The position numbers and the translations under genes are program-made. 64,000 bases of DNA from Shewanella sp. 10N.286.48.A6 (GTDB taxonomy: Bacteria > Pseudomonadota > Gammaproteobacteria > Enterobacterales > Shewanellaceae). The notes beneath the pieces were generated by a model. The model saw only the letters and a list, made by a program, of their open reading frames with translations, did no database searches and was not told the DNA's origin. The stretch's first letter is position 1. Every line of letters starts with the position of its first letter. The DNA is taken from positions 77,485 to 141,484 of the forward strand of contig NZ_MCVI01000015.1 in NCBI RefSeq assembly GCF_002873135.1. The letters run 5' to 3'. Positions 37,524 to 47,352 of the stretch are shown here, piece after piece.

Positions 37524-38246
37524 TTATTGCTCCATTGATGTTGCATTCATTTCAGCGGATAAATTCAGTAGCGCTAAAATTTCATTAAATTGTTCACATA
37601 CTGCCGTTGGGCTGCTCAGGGCGATATCTTCACCGTAGTTGTAGCCATAGGTCAAGCCAATTGAGCTTAGACCGGCAGATTTCGCAGCGAGTATGTCATT
37701 CTTTGAGTCACCTACCATAAGCAGTTGTGCTGGCTCAAGTTGCCATTGCTGCAAAATATGCGTTAATGGCAATGGGTCGGGTTTCATTTTTTCTAACGAG
37801 TCGCCACCAAGTACAAGATCAAAAAACGCACTTATGCCAAAAGACTCAAGTAACGGTGTGGTAAATTTGTACGGTTTGTTAGTCACAATTGCCATGTTAT
37901 AGCCAGCAGCTTTTATCTGCTTCAAGGTGCTTAACACGTTAGGGTACAAGCTACTGTGTTTTTCTAAATGAAGCCCATAGTGGTGCATAAACCTTGGCAT
38001 AACTTGCTCTAATTGAGCGTCAATAGCCTGCGTATCAGTCACTTGTGGTTGAGCAAACATTAAAGCGCGGCGCATTAACATATTGGCACCATTGCCAACC
38101 CAGCTTCTAACTTGCGCTTCTTGTGCGTTAGGTAATGATAACTCTGTTAGTGTTGCATTAGTTGCCGCAGCTAAATCAGGAACGCTATCAATAAGTGTTC
38201 CATCTAAATCAAAAGCGATGGCTTTAATATTAGAAAATACTGTCAT
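37524..38246 (-). CDS. gph: Phosphoglycolate phosphatase
   Basis: HAD-superfamily phosphatase, 240 residues. The nucleophile motif I is [12 protein letters not shown] helical cap domain follows (residues ~18-90), then motif II (IVTNKP), the conserved Lys ([10 protein letters not shown]) and motif III/IV ([16 protein letters not shown]). It removes 2-phosphoglycolate formed during repair of oxidised DNA ends. Translation is tightly coupled with rpe (2 bp gap) and trpS. Confidence 0.95.
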   Translation of the reverse strand: MTVFSNIKAIAFDLDGTLIDSVPDLAAATNATLTELSLPNAQEAQVRSWVGNGANMLMRRALMFAQPQVTDTQAIDAQLEQVMPRFMHHYGLHLEKHSSLYPNVLSTLKQIKAAGYNMAIVTNKPYKFTTPLLESFGISAFFDLVLGGDSLEKMKPDPLPLTHILQQWQLEPAQLLMVGDSKNDILAAKSAGLSSIGLTYGYNYGEDIALSSPTAVCEQFNEILALLNLSAEMNATSMEQ

Positions 38247-38248
38247 AA

Positions 38249-38923
38249 TTAGCCTTCAACTTTTGCTAGTTCATCACGCATTTGATCAACAACTACTTTG
38301 TAATCAGGTTGATTGAAAATAGCAGAGCCTGCGACAAACATATCGGCGCCTGCAGCGGCGATTTCAGCAATATTATCTACTTTTACCCCACCGTCGACTT
38401 CTAAACGGATGTCATAACCGCTGGCATCAATAATGTCACGCACTTGCTTAAGCTTAGCCAGTGTCGATGGGATAAATGACTGGCCACCAAAACCTGGGTT
38501 TACTGACATTAATAAAATCACATCCAATTTGTCCATCACATGGTCAAGGTAATGTAATGGTGTACCAGGATTAAACACTAAGCCTGCCTTACAGCCTGAT
38601 TCTTTAATCAGCTGTAGGCTGCGATCAAGATGTTCTGTGGCTTCTGGGTGGAAAGTTATAATTGATGCGCCTGCTTTAGCAAAATCAGGAATTAGACTAT
38701 CAACTGGCTTAACCATTAAATGTACATCAATATCAGCAGTAATGCCGTAGTCCCGCAACGCTTTGCATACCATAGGGCCAATGGTTAAATTAGGCACATA
38801 ATGATTATCCATAACATCGAAATGAACAACGTCAGCACCGGCATCTAAAACGGCTTTAACGTCATCACCTAAACGGGCGAAATCGGCAGATAAAATAGAT
38901 GGGGCAATCAAAAATGGACGCAT
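38249..38923 (-). CDS. rpe: Ribulose-phosphate 3-epimerase
   Basis: A (beta/alpha)8-barrel enzyme of 224 residues that interconverts ribulose-5-P and xylulose-5-P. Signature motifs: [32 protein letters not shown] (metal-binding His, catalytic Asp), [20 protein letters not shown], and EVDGGV with the second Asp. First gene of rpe-gph-trpS; a divergent promoter region with an FNR-like site lies upstream. Confidence 0.95.
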   Translation of the reverse strand: MRPFLIAPSILSADFARLGDDVKAVLDAGADVVHFDVMDNHYVPNLTIGPMVCKALRDYGITADIDVHLMVKPVDSLIPDFAKAGASIITFHPEATEHLDRSLQLIKESGCKAGLVFNPGTPLHYLDHVMDKLDVILLMSVNPGFGGQSFIPSTLAKLKQVRDIIDASGYDIRLEVDGGVKVDNIAEIAAAGADMFVAGSAIFNQPDYKVVVDQMRDELAKVEG

Positions 38924-39050
38924 AGTCTTCTCGAGGCGGTTATAAGTGACAGTATTTTACCCTTTGCAGAGAAATCGCTCTAGTCTCAATCGCTAATAAA
39001 ACTTTTTCAACAGCAAGAAATGTAAATTTTAGTGCTATGTCGATATTAAG

Positions 39051-39064
39051 TTGATCTAGATCAC
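39051..39064. promoter_or_regulatory. FNR/EtrA-like (or CRP-like) binding site
   Basis: TTGATCTAGATCAC matches the FNR consensus TTGAT-N4-ATCAA at nine of ten positions. It overlaps a perfect 12-bp palindrome, TGATCTAGATCA. The centre is about 53 bases before the predicted start of the rightward transcript. Shewanella uses both EtrA (FNR) and CRP in anaerobic control; the sequence cannot decide between them. Confidence 0.4.
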
Positions 39065-39074
39065 ACATGATGAC

Positions 39075-39104
39075 TGTTCAATATCTAAACAAACTTGCTA
39101 TAAT
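39075..39104 (+). promoter_or_regulatory. Extended -10 promoter for the 122-aa gene
   Basis: TGCTATAAT (39096-39104) is an extended -10 element with a perfect TATAAT. TGTTCA (39075-39080) is a -35-like element at an 18-bp spacer. It would give a leader of about 110 nt before the ATG. Confidence 0.6.
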
Positions 39105-39223
39105 GCGACACATGTCACTGTGTATTGTGAACAATCTTCTGCTAGGCAGCGTATATGCCAATGTAGATAGATGATTAATCCCTTTTGAATAATTTCTGAA
39201 AGTATAAGACAAGGATAGCCCTT

Positions 39224-39592
39224 ATGATGTGCCGTCAGCTAAAAATGAGTACTACGCAAACAGGTAAAGTAACATTAAAACCTGCTGTTAGCTTATTTTC
39301 GACTAGCGCATTAATGCTTGTTGCCTACTTTTTCATGTCAGAAAGCGAGCCCGCCTTGCAAGCTCAGCAATGTGATTGCTCTGACAATGTTGCCTATAAC
39401 GCGAGTTTACCCAGTAGCCATCCGACTAACCGCTGTGCAGTTGATTCAGATAATGTCAGTTGGGGAAGTTGGGTAACAGGCAATAGCCGCTCAAGTCAGT
39501 TTCACTTTTTAGATTTATTGGAGTTACTGCATAGTAATGACCACAATAGACCAATAAGTGATATGCCAACGAATAACCCTAACGCACTTTAA
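39224..39592 (+). CDS. Hypothetical single-helix protein with Cys-containing tail
   Basis: 122 residues. Hydrophilic N-terminus, one transmembrane helix (LFSTSALMLVAYFFM), then a probably periplasmic tail with CDC and a third Cys (TNRC) and a conserved-looking WGSWVTGNSR...FHFLDLLELL segment. I do not recognise the family. The stop overlaps the next start by one base (TAATG), so the two genes are co-translated. An FNR-like site and a strong promoter lie upstream. The gene pair interrupts the dam-rpe order known from E. coli. MMCRQLKM gives alternative starts at codons 2 and 8. Confidence 0.65.
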   Translation: MMCRQLKMSTTQTGKVTLKPAVSLFSTSALMLVAYFFMSESEPALQAQQCDCSDNVAYNASLPSSHPTNRCAVDSDNVSWGSWVTGNSRSSQFHFLDLLELLHSNDHNRPISDMPTNNPNAL

Positions 39593-39774
39593 TGTCTATT
39601 TGGCAGGTATTTACCAGTACTATCGCCGCATTTTTTGGGGTGCAAACGGAAGATAATCGCCAACGTGATTTTAAGCAAAGTCGATCACCCTTACCCTTCA
39701 TCTTTATGGGCATTGCACTGGCAGTGCTGATGGTTTTATCGCTAATATTGATTGTTAAGCAGGTACTGAGCTAA
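39592..39774 (+). CDS. DUF2970 domain-containing small membrane protein
   Basis: 60 residues. The N-terminal helix (FTSTIAAFFGVQTEDNRQRDF) and the C-terminal transmembrane helix (FIFMGIALAVLMVLSLILIV) match the DUF2970 pattern, a small membrane family of unknown function often found with proteobacterial housekeeping genes. It starts within the stop of the 122-aa gene. Confidence 0.75.
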   Translation: MSIWQVFTSTIAAFFGVQTEDNRQRDFKQSRSPLPFIFMGIALAVLMVLSLILIVKQVLS

Positions 39775-39813
39775 GCCAGTATTTATCAGCTAAGCCTTTG
39801 CTTAACTCAAGAT

Positions 39814-40653
39814 TTAATCAATAACTTCTTGATAATGATGATCATATAACGCCATCACTTCAGCTACTTTCTTACGCGAAATACCCTTTTGACTAATATT
39901 GCGCTGTACGTCTATCGAGGCCATTTTTGCGCCGCGATATAGCTCTCGAGTCAGTGGAATATCATGATTACTGATCAGTACCGGGATATCACGCTCAAGT
40001 GCAGTGTGGCGAGACTTTCTCGCTAATAGCGCTTGGTCGTCAAGACTAAAACCTGGGCCGGCATAGGTCGTAAAACTTGCTGTAGTTGATAGCGGAGCAT
40101 AAGGAGGATCACAATAAATGACATCACCTGCTTTTGACATATCAAATGCTTGCTCGTAACCCACACACTCAAAAATCGCTTTTTGAGCTTTTTCAGAAAA
40201 ATAACGCAGTTCTTTTTCAGGAAAATAAGGTTTTTTGTAAGAACCAAACGGGACATTAAAGCCGCCTTTACGGTTATAACGGCATAAACCATTAAAACCA
40301 TGACGATTCATATATAAGAAATAAACGGAGCGTAAAAACGGATCTTGAGTTTGGTTAAACTCTTCACGCACTCGGTAATACTGCTCTTTCACGTTCATCT
40401 CTGGAACAAACATGGCCTTTGCTGCTGCAATGTATTTCTCAGGCTGACTTTTAACAATATTATAGAGGTTAATTAGATCATGATTAATATCGCATAGCAG
40501 ATATGAGTCGTAGTCAGTATTGAGAAACACTGATCCTGCACCGACAAAAGGCTCAACTAGCCTTTCACCTTGAGGTAAATGTTTTGCTAGCTCATCAACG
40601 AGTTTAAATTTTCCACCCGCCCATTTAAGAAAGGCTCTATGCTTTTTAGTCAT
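39814..40653 (-). CDS. dam: DNA adenine methyltransferase (GATC)
   Basis: N6-adenine methyltransferase of 279 residues. AdoMet motif I is FLKWAGGKFKL at the N-terminus, LVEPFVGAGSVFLNT follows, and the catalytic DPPY is in YCDPPYAPLS. GATC methylation directs mismatch repair and controls replication initiation. The start at ATG 40653 (MTKKHRAFLKWAGGK) aligns with E. coli Dam; an in-frame ATG three codons earlier is less likely. It lies downstream of damX as in E. coli. Confidence 0.95.
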   Translation of the reverse strand: MTKKHRAFLKWAGGKFKLVDELAKHLPQGERLVEPFVGAGSVFLNTDYDSYLLCDINHDLINLYNIVKSQPEKYIAAAKAMFVPEMNVKEQYYRVREEFNQTQDPFLRSVYFLYMNRHGFNGLCRYNRKGGFNVPFGSYKKPYFPEKELRYFSEKAQKAIFECVGYEQAFDMSKAGDVIYCDPPYAPLSTTASFTTYAGPGFSLDDQALLARKSRHTALERDIPVLISNHDIPLTRELYRGAKMASIDVQRNISQKGISRKKVAEVMALYDHHYQEVID

Positions 40654-40739
40654 GAATACCATTTACTAGCAAAATTAAAGCAGATGATTGTACTCTTTTT
40701 ATTGAGAATAATCATTGCTGATTTAAGGGCTTTAACTAA

Positions 40740-42251
40740 TTAATTTGAACTAAGTTGATAACCTTGAAGATCGCTGAATTTTCGAACCCAAGGGGCACTT
40801 AAACCGAGTTCGGTTTGTAATTTAAGCGCTTTATCTTGTGCTTGGCTGGCGTTATTAAACTGCCCAAATAAGACAACATGACGTTTATTATAATTAGCAC
40901 GAATTACAGCGGTTTCATTATCTAATTTTAACAAGATACTGTTAAGTGATTTGGGTTCGATAACGCTCGCCAGTTGTAATGTGTAACCCGCTCGATATTG
41001 CAGCTCGGCTAACGCTTCATTGGCTGTGGCAATATCGTCAGTATTGCTCAGCGCTGCACAGTTGTCAGTAAGCTGTAGCTTATCTGTTTCAATAATGACC
41101 AATGTCTCATCAACTTCGGCGGTATCAATATCTTCATTTACCACTAACTCAGCTGCTATTAATTCACCAGCCACTAATTCAACAGCCACAGTATGAACGC
41201 TCTGGTAATCCTGTTGAGTGTTTGCTGCTTCGATTTCAACTGCGCCACTTTTTGTAGTGCTGGTTAATATTTGCTGCTCAGTAAGCAGCTGTAAAACAAG
41301 ATCGCTTGGCTCATTAGCCGCTATTAAAGATTGCTGAGATGGCAAATGTAATTGAAGCCAAGGCAATAATAAGCTTTGGCCATAATGATGGTTTGCCCAT
41401 TGCGCTGGAGATTCTGGCGCTTGGTAAGCCCTAAAGTTAACTTGGTTTGCTTCAATAGATTCTGCTGCGGGTTCATTATAAAAAAAAACGACAATCGCTA
41501 AGGTTAAGCACAGCAGCAAGCTGATCACCCCTAAGGGAAAATATTTTGGCCAGCGTTTTGGCTCTTCAACCTTATCCTCAAGCGCAAGCTTAAGTAACTC
41601 AATCACTTCGGTAGGAGTACCCATTTGTTTTTCAATTTGTGATTGAATGATTTCGCGAGGTATAAATGGCGTTTTATTGCTTCTAACTAATAAAGTGCGA
41701 TATAGGCCTTCACGTTCAGCTAAGGATAATGGCTCTACCTCGACATGAAGCAATAAATCCTTCATGGTTTTAGTTAATTCATTAAACTCTGCAAATGATT
41801 CAGTGGTGACCGTAAAAGTCAGTGATACCGGTTTATCCGCACAACGGATTTGAGTCAGCACTATACATTCTGCCCATAATTCTTTAGGCAGCAAATGTGC
41901 ATCATCAATAATGATATGCAGCGGTTTTGTTAAGCTAGATTGGATGCGAATTAAGGTATCTGATAGTGGTAAGGTATCATCAAAAATTGGTGATGAAATC
42001 AGTTGGATCAGTATTTTACGCCGAATTTCAGCACTATCAGCGTGCATTGGGCAGATAACCAACGCAGAGTTATAATTATCAAGCTCGCTCGCCAATGCTG
42101 TAACTAAGGTGGTTTTACCTGAACCTTTAGCGCCGCAGACTAATACTAGCTGCTCACTATAGCTGGCAATATGTTGTAGCCGCTGAACTAAAGCTTCTTG
42201 GGAAGGTAATAAAAGCGTTTGTTGAATGTCCACAGCTCCACCATTAGACAA
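40740..42251 (-). CDS. damX: Cell-division protein DamX (AAA ATPase-like and SPOR domains)
   Basis: 503 residues. The N-terminal ATPase-like domain has a P-loop (GAKGSGKTTLV, ~40-50) and a Walker B-like LHIIIDDAHLL. One transmembrane helix (LGVISLLLCLTLAIVVFFY, ~240) is followed by a Val/Glu/Ala-rich periplasmic linker and a C-terminal SPOR domain (~425-500) that binds denuded septal glycan. The cytoplasmic ATPase module is longer than the region before the helix in E. coli DamX, but position between aroB and dam and the layout support the assignment. It begins 6 bp after aroB. Confidence 0.85.
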   Translation of the reverse strand: MSNGGAVDIQQTLLLPSQEALVQRLQHIASYSEQLVLVCGAKGSGKTTLVTALASELDNYNSALVICPMHADSAEIRRKILIQLISSPIFDDTLPLSDTLIRIQSSLTKPLHIIIDDAHLLPKELWAECIVLTQIRCADKPVSLTFTVTTESFAEFNELTKTMKDLLLHVEVEPLSLAEREGLYRTLLVRSNKTPFIPREIIQSQIEKQMGTPTEVIELLKLALEDKVEEPKRWPKYFPLGVISLLLCLTLAIVVFFYNEPAAESIEANQVNFRAYQAPESPAQWANHHYGQSLLLPWLQLHLPSQQSLIAANEPSDLVLQLLTEQQILTSTTKSGAVEIEAANTQQDYQSVHTVAVELVAGELIAAELVVNEDIDTAEVDETLVIIETDKLQLTDNCAALSNTDDIATANEALAELQYRAGYTLQLASVIEPKSLNSILLKLDNETAVIRANYNKRHVVLFGQFNNASQAQDKALKLQTELGLSAPWVRKFSDLQGYQLSSN

Positions 42252-42257
42252 AAAAGC

Positions 42258-43334
42258 TTAAACTTGGCTAATGACGTCAGCTAATAAAGACTCTTCAACA
42301 TCAGAGAATACATCAGCAGAGCCTATTGAGGTGGGTAAAACCAATCGAATTTGACCCGCGAGAACTTTTTTATCTCGCTGCATATGCTTAATAAAGTCAG
42401 CAAAGTTCATTGAATCAGGAGAGCTTATCGGTAAATCAAACGCCAACATCAAACGAATAATTCTATCGACATCTTTTTGCTCGATTAGACCTAACTTTTG
42501 CGATGTTACCGCCGCCATAATGGTTCCGGTAGCAACAGCTTCACCATGTAACCATACACCGTAGCCCATTTCAGCTTCGATAGCATGACCAAATGTATGG
42601 CCTAAATTTAGCAGTGCCCGTACACCACGCTCTGTTTCATCTTGGGTAACGACATCAGCTTTTATCTGGCAGCATTTAGCAATCGCGTAGCTTAATGCTT
42701 CGGTATTTAATGCTTTTAATGGAGCAACATTTTGCTCTAACCAGCTAAAAAAATCGCTATCCCAGATAACGCCATATTTAATGACTTCTGCCATTCCTGC
42801 AGCAAACTCTTTTGCAGGTAATGTCGATAAACAATCGGTGTCAATTAATACCAGTTGTGGCTGATAAAAAGCCCCAATCATATTTTTACCAAGCGGATGA
42901 TTTACTGCGGTTTTACCACCAACAGAAGAGTCCACTTGAGATAATAAGGTGGTTGGAATTTGAATAAACTCAACTCCCCGCTGATAGCAAGATGCAGCAA
43001 AGCCGGCCATGTCACCAACGACACCGCCACCTAGTGCTACGATTACACAATCACGGGCATAATTATTTTCTAACAGTGCAGAAAAAATTAAATTTAAGTG
43101 AGTTAAATCTTTATATTGTTCACCATCCGGCAATACAACCACACCTATATCACTACAAGATGCCATAGCTTGCTGCGCTTGTTTCAAGTACAGCGGAGCA
43201 ATGGTGTCGTTAGTGACAATAAGTGCTTTTTTACCGGAAAGGTAATCGGTGAGATAAGCGTTTTGTTGCAATAAATTCTGGCCAATATAAATGGGATAAC
43301 TTCTTACACCTAATTCAACCTGAACTTGTTGCAT
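42258..43334 (-). CDS. aroB: 3-dehydroquinate synthase
   Basis: 358 residues; second step of the shikimate pathway, converting DAHP to 3-dehydroquinate using NAD+ and a divalent metal. Motifs: [26 protein letters not shown] (NAD site), [22 protein letters not shown] and GHTFGHAIE (metal-binding His). It follows aroK after 8 bp in one transcript. Confidence 0.95.
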   Translation of the reverse strand: MQQVQVELGVRSYPIYIGQNLLQQNAYLTDYLSGKKALIVTNDTIAPLYLKQAQQAMASCSDIGVVVLPDGEQYKDLTHLNLIFSALLENNYARDCVIVALGGGVVGDMAGFAASCYQRGVEFIQIPTTLLSQVDSSVGGKTAVNHPLGKNMIGAFYQPQLVLIDTDCLSTLPAKEFAAGMAEVIKYGVIWDSDFFSWLEQNVAPLKALNTEALSYAIAKCCQIKADVVTQDETERGVRALLNLGHTFGHAIEAEMGYGVWLHGEAVATGTIMAAVTSQKLGLIEQKDVDRIIRLMLAFDLPISSPDSMNFADFIKHMQRDKKVLAGQIRLVLPTSIGSADVFSDVEESLLADVISQV

Positions 43335-43342
43335 AAACCTAC

Positions 43343-43858
43343 CTAAAAACCGAGTTGCTCAATAATTTGATTTGCGACAATCTTCGCGCTTTGTTCATCA
43401 GTCTTAACTATTACGTCTGCAATCTCTTCATACAAAGGATTACGAACGTCAGCAAGATCTTCAAGCACTTCACGTGGATCATCTACCTGAAGTAAAGGTC
43501 GACGTTTATCACGTTGAGTACGAGCCACTTGCTTATCAATTGTTGTCTCAAGGTATACAACGATACCGCGAGCCGACAGATGATTACGAATGTCTTTGCT
43601 TTGTACAGATCCGCCGCCAGTAGCTAGGACAATGCCCTGCTTTTCCGAAAGGTCGGCGATGACTTGAGCTTCACGTCGACGAAAACCTTCTTCGCCTTCA
43701 ACGTCAAACACCCATGCAATATCTGCACCTGTGCGTTGCTCAATCTCGTGATCTGAGTCGTGGAAATCTAAATGCAGCAGTTGGGCTAAGTGACGACCAA
43801 TTGTGCTTTTACCTGCGCCCATAGGGCCTACCAGAAAAATATTGCGTTTTTCAGCCAT
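43343..43858 (-). CDS. aroK: Shikimate kinase I
   Basis: 171 residues. Near-identical to E. coli AroK at the N-terminus ([22 protein letters not shown]), including the Walker A P-loop GPMGAGKST. Shikimate-binding residues are seen in [18 protein letters not shown] and LATGGGSV; the lid is [12 protein letters not shown]. First gene of the aroK-aroB-damX-dam run, 296 bp from the pilQ stop. Confidence 0.95.
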   Translation of the reverse strand: MAEKRNIFLVGPMGAGKSTIGRHLAQLLHLDFHDSDHEIEQRTGADIAWVFDVEGEEGFRRREAQVIADLSEKQGIVLATGGGSVQSKDIRNHLSARGIVVYLETTIDKQVARTQRDKRRPLLQVDDPREVLEDLADVRNPLYEEIADVIVKTDEQSAKIVANQIIEQLGF

Positions 43859-44114
43859 TGTATATACGTCTGAATCTTATATGAAAAGTATGCCTTATCG
43901 ACTTAAACTCAAGCCGACCTATTATTTAACCTTGCTCTAATGAGACTTGACGAAGGATTATCTCAGTTATGCACCAGTTGTTGCAAGTGATGTGAGCGAT
44001 TTATAGTGAGTTTATTAAAAAAAAATAATTTAACCCTAGATTCAGCGAGTTTAAAAAATGACGGTATGTTTAATGACCTTAATATAATCAAGCAATTAAT
44101 TATTTTAAGGCAAA

Positions 44115-44143
44115 AAAATGCCAGCAATTAAGCTGGCATGATT
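44115..44143 (-). terminator. Terminator of the pilMNOPQ operon
   Basis: ATGCCAGC / GCTGGCAT hairpin with loop AATTAA and a T-run on the minus strand, just past the pilQ stop codon. Confidence 0.8.
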
Positions 44144-44154
44144 ATTTTTTGCTG

Positions 44155-46203
44155 TTACAGCTTTTCAGTCACGATTTTCGGTGTCACGAATATCAATAAC
44201 TCTTGACGTTCATTTGTATCTGATGTGTTTCTGAATAAGAAACCAACCAGAGGAATGTCACCTAATACTGGCACCTTACTAACTCGACTGATTAAGTTCT
44301 GCTGGTAAATACCGCCTAATACAATGGTTTCACCATTATCAACAAGCACCTGAGTACCAATTCGCTGAGTATCAATAGAAACCGCTTCACCCGTACCAGT
44401 TGAAACAACTTCACCACGGGTATCTTGAGTAATTTCTAAATCAAGAATGACACGGTCATCTGGGGTAATTTGCGGGGTTACTCGTAATGACAACACTGCT
44501 TTTTTAAATGACACAGTTGTGGCACCACTTGAGGCAGACTCCACATAAGGGATCTCTACACCTTGTTCGATATAGGCTGCTTTTTGGTTTGAAGTGGTAA
44601 TACGTGGACTCGCAATAATTTCGCCTTTATTTTCTTGCTCTAACGCGCTTAGCTCTAAATCAAGTACGGTTCCATCAGCCATTTTCGCCACACTAAATGC
44701 AATACTGGCAGCATTAGAGGCCGAAGAGGGCAAGTTCACATTCAAGCGATCGCTTAGTGCAGGAATAACCCCAGCAACAATATCATTAGCGCCTTCTAGT
44801 GACCCAGAGGTACCTCTTTCACCTTGTTGATCAGTAATTCCCCAACGAATGCCTAAATCTTCAGAGACGTTATCCTTAACCGTCACCATTCTGGCTTCAA
44901 TTAATACCTGCTTAATCGGGATATCCAGTACTTCAACTAAACGATGAATAGTTTCTAAAGTATCTGCGGTATCTTTGACTAATAAAGTATTGGTACGTTC
45001 ATCAACCGCAACGCTACCGCGATTTGACAATAAGCTTGAATCAGCACTTTTCATCAACTCGGCAATATCGACCGCTTTTGCATAGTTTACCTGAATATAT
45101 TCAGAATAAAGCGGCGCTAACTCTTTGACTTCTTGCTTGTTAGCCAAATCTTGCCTTTCTCGAATAGCCAGCTCTTCACTTGGGGCAACCATTAAGATAT
45201 TGCCTTCAATACGCTTATCCAACCCTTTGGTTTGGAGAATTAAATCTAGCGCTTGATCCCAAGGCACATCATCTAAACGTAGAGTGATATTGCCTTCTAC
45301 GGTATCACTGGTGACCAAATTGAAATCATTATAATCAGCAATAATTTGCAGTACTGTTCTTACAGAAATATTCTGGAAGTTAAGCGACAAAGAACGGCCA
45401 TTATATTTTTTGTCATCCTTAGCAACGATGGCACGTTCTACTTTATTAATACTCACTTTGAACACATTACCGTCTTGCTTGTATGTGTAATCATAGTTGC
45501 CATCAACATCGACCATCAAACGGGCAGTTAAGTCTTCTTTAAAGGTCTCAAAGCTCGTGACTGGTGTATTAAAGTCTTGTACATCCATCACATATAAAAG
45601 CTCGCTTTTAATATCTGTGTTATACAATTTCACTTCTAATTTAGAGCCAACCTGAGCTACGTTGGCAGCAACAGAGCGATTATCTAAATGAATTAATAAA
45701 TCGCCACCACCATTTTTATTGCGGCGAAAATCAATAGTATCAATGCCATTTACAAATGGGTTATCAGCGCTATCAGGCCCAGATACAGTATCGTTAACCG
45801 TTAAACGGTAAGTATTACCTACCACTTTGCCTTGATAAGGTTTTACCTCAGCTAAATCTACAACGATGTTCAGTGCGCCATTTTGTTGAGAGGTTTTTAA
45901 ACTCTCAACCCCAACTCTATCGATAGTAATATCGTCTTTATCGAGGCTTGAAATACTATCGTCAAAACTTAATAGAATTTGAGCAGGTGACGCCTTCAAA
46001 TCAACTTCAGGCTGAACAATGTCAGATTCGAACACCAATTCTAATTCTAATTGGTGATCAACAATAGAATGATACTTTACATCCACTAATTTATTCGCAG
46101 CTAACGCGCTTGGTAATGCACCAAGCAACAACACAGCACCGAGTACGGTTCTGAACAGTGATATTTTTGTGGTCGATTTTTGCATCGAGGCAGAAGATTT
46201 CAT
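44155..46203 (-). CDS. pilQ: Type IV pilus secretin PilQ
   Basis: 682 residues. Signal peptide (SLFRTVLGAVLLLGALPSALA), two AMIN domains (~40-260; bind peptidoglycan), a secretin N0/STN domain (SLNFQNISVRTVLQIIADYNDFNLVTSD), an N1 domain, and the C-terminal secretin barrel. The barrel region carries IPYVESASSGATTVSFKKA and VPVLGDIPLVGFLFRN. It forms the multimeric outer membrane pore for type IV pili. Last gene of pilMNOPQ, 19 bp after pilP. Confidence 0.95.
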   Translation of the reverse strand: MKSSASMQKSTTKISLFRTVLGAVLLLGALPSALAANKLVDVKYHSIVDHQLELELVFESDIVQPEVDLKASPAQILLSFDDSISSLDKDDITIDRVGVESLKTSQQNGALNIVVDLAEVKPYQGKVVGNTYRLTVNDTVSGPDSADNPFVNGIDTIDFRRNKNGGGDLLIHLDNRSVAANVAQVGSKLEVKLYNTDIKSELLYVMDVQDFNTPVTSFETFKEDLTARLMVDVDGNYDYTYKQDGNVFKVSINKVERAIVAKDDKKYNGRSLSLNFQNISVRTVLQIIADYNDFNLVTSDTVEGNITLRLDDVPWDQALDLILQTKGLDKRIEGNILMVAPSEELAIRERQDLANKQEVKELAPLYSEYIQVNYAKAVDIAELMKSADSSLLSNRGSVAVDERTNTLLVKDTADTLETIHRLVEVLDIPIKQVLIEARMVTVKDNVSEDLGIRWGITDQQGERGTSGSLEGANDIVAGVIPALSDRLNVNLPSSASNAASIAFSVAKMADGTVLDLELSALEQENKGEIIASPRITTSNQKAAYIEQGVEIPYVESASSGATTVSFKKAVLSLRVTPQITPDDRVILDLEITQDTRGEVVSTGTGEAVSIDTQRIGTQVLVDNGETIVLGGIYQQNLISRVSKVPVLGDIPLVGFLFRNTSDTNERQELLIFVTPKIVTEKL

Positions 46204-46222
46204 TATTCCCTCATCCTTCGCA

Positions 46223-46738
46223 TTATTTGCCAGAAAGTTCTAAGTTGCTTGCTCTTTCAGCCCAGCAACCTGAACCATCAGGAATTAATTCTATAATTTC
46301 AATGTATTGCGGTGTGACTTCAGCTATTTTGCCATGGTAAAGTCCAAGATACTCACCGACACCTAAGCGATAAACATTGGTATCTGATGATTCAACTAAG
46401 GCCCAAACTGTGCCATCTTCACTTAACGTACCGCGCATTTTTAAATTATCTATAGCATACGTTTCTAAGCGCCCTTTACGACGTTTCAAATCTGGCTGTA
46501 AACAATCTCTACTTGTGTCAATCACTTCCTCTGTGAGCTCTCGAGAAGGTGGAACAAAAGGACTTCGCATAAGCTCTGCTTGATAGGCAAAATGCTCAAA
46601 CTTAGGTGTTTCTTTTAACGGAGGAATGCGAGCAACATGCTGGGATTTAGTCGTTGTTACAAACAACTCCAAATCACTTCTGTCACCAATACAACCTGTT
46701 AGCAATAGCATGATGAGTAATAAGGGTAAGAGTTTCAT
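46223..46738 (-). CDS. pilP: Type IV pilus lipoprotein PilP
   Basis: 171-residue inner membrane lipoprotein with lipobox LLTGC. It binds PilN/PilO and contacts PilQ; LKMRGTLSEDGTVWALVES and YLGLYHGKIAEVTPQYIEIIEL are the core beta-domain. Its start overlaps the pilO stop by one base. Confidence 0.95.
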   Translation of the reverse strand: MKLLPLLLIMLLLTGCIGDRSDLELFVTTTKSQHVARIPPLKETPKFEHFAYQAELMRSPFVPPSRELTEEVIDTSRDCLQPDLKRRKGRLETYAIDNLKMRGTLSEDGTVWALVESSDTNVYRLGVGEYLGLYHGKIAEVTPQYIEIIELIPDGSGCWAERASNLELSGK

Positions 46739-47352
46739 TATTTCTTCCCCTTCTTATTCGCAGGTACTTTCGCACCTTCTTTAAATCGATAGGTTTTAGC
46801 TAAAATATCCATCGATAGACTACCTGAATCATCACGCTTAATGACAAAGTCATGCAAGCTGACAATCCGCGGCAATTTTGCGACACCGCTTACCATTCTG
46901 CCTAATTTATGATAATCACCTACAACTGACATTTTTATCGGGAATTCTAAGTAGAAATCACGCTCAATTTCAGTATCCCAATCTAAGCTATTAATTCGCA
47001 GTCCAGCATCTGTTGCTACGAATGTGGTGTCATCCAGTAAACCTGGCATTTCATTTTCAGATGGTAACATTTTTAAAAGTTCTGCAAACTGAGCTTCCAT
47101 TACCACAAGTTGCTCACGATACAGTTTTAAGTTTGCCGCCAAACGATATTTAGTTTGAAAGTCTTCTTTTAGGGTTATTTCTTTTCTTTCTTCAGCATTA
47201 AGGACATCTATCGCATCGGAAATAAATAAATAATAACTGGCGCCAAGTACACAGATAGATAAAAAAGCAGCAAATACAATTTTAACTAATGCAGGCCAAG
47301 CGCCAATATTTTCAAAATCAATATCATTAAACTGCTCTAAGTCAAGATTCAT
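46738..47352 (-). CDS. pilO: Type IV pilus alignment protein PilO
   Basis: 204 residues: a short cytoplasmic N-terminus, one transmembrane helix (ALVKIVFAAFLSICVLGASYYLFI), a coiled coil, then a periplasmic ferredoxin-like domain (MLPSENEMPGLLDD, FPIKMSVVGDYHKLG). It pairs with PilN. Its start overlaps the pilN stop by four bases. Confidence 0.95.
   Translation of the reverse strand: MNLDLEQFNDIDFENIGAWPALVKIVFAAFLSICVLGASYYLFISDAIDVLNAEERKEITLKEDFQTKYRLAANLKLYREQLVVMEAQFAELLKMLPSENEMPGLLDDTTFVATDAGLRINSLDWDTEIERDFYLEFPIKMSVVGDYHKLGRMVSGVAKLPRIVSLHDFVIKRDDSGSLSMDILAKTYRFKEGAKVPANKKGKK

Larger units (their letters stand above)
38924..39223. other. Divergent promoter region between rpe and the 122-aa gene
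   Basis: 300 bp with no ORF. It holds an FNR/EtrA-like palindrome (39051-39064) and an extended -10 promoter (39096-39104) pointing right; both are described separately. Confidence 0.6.
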
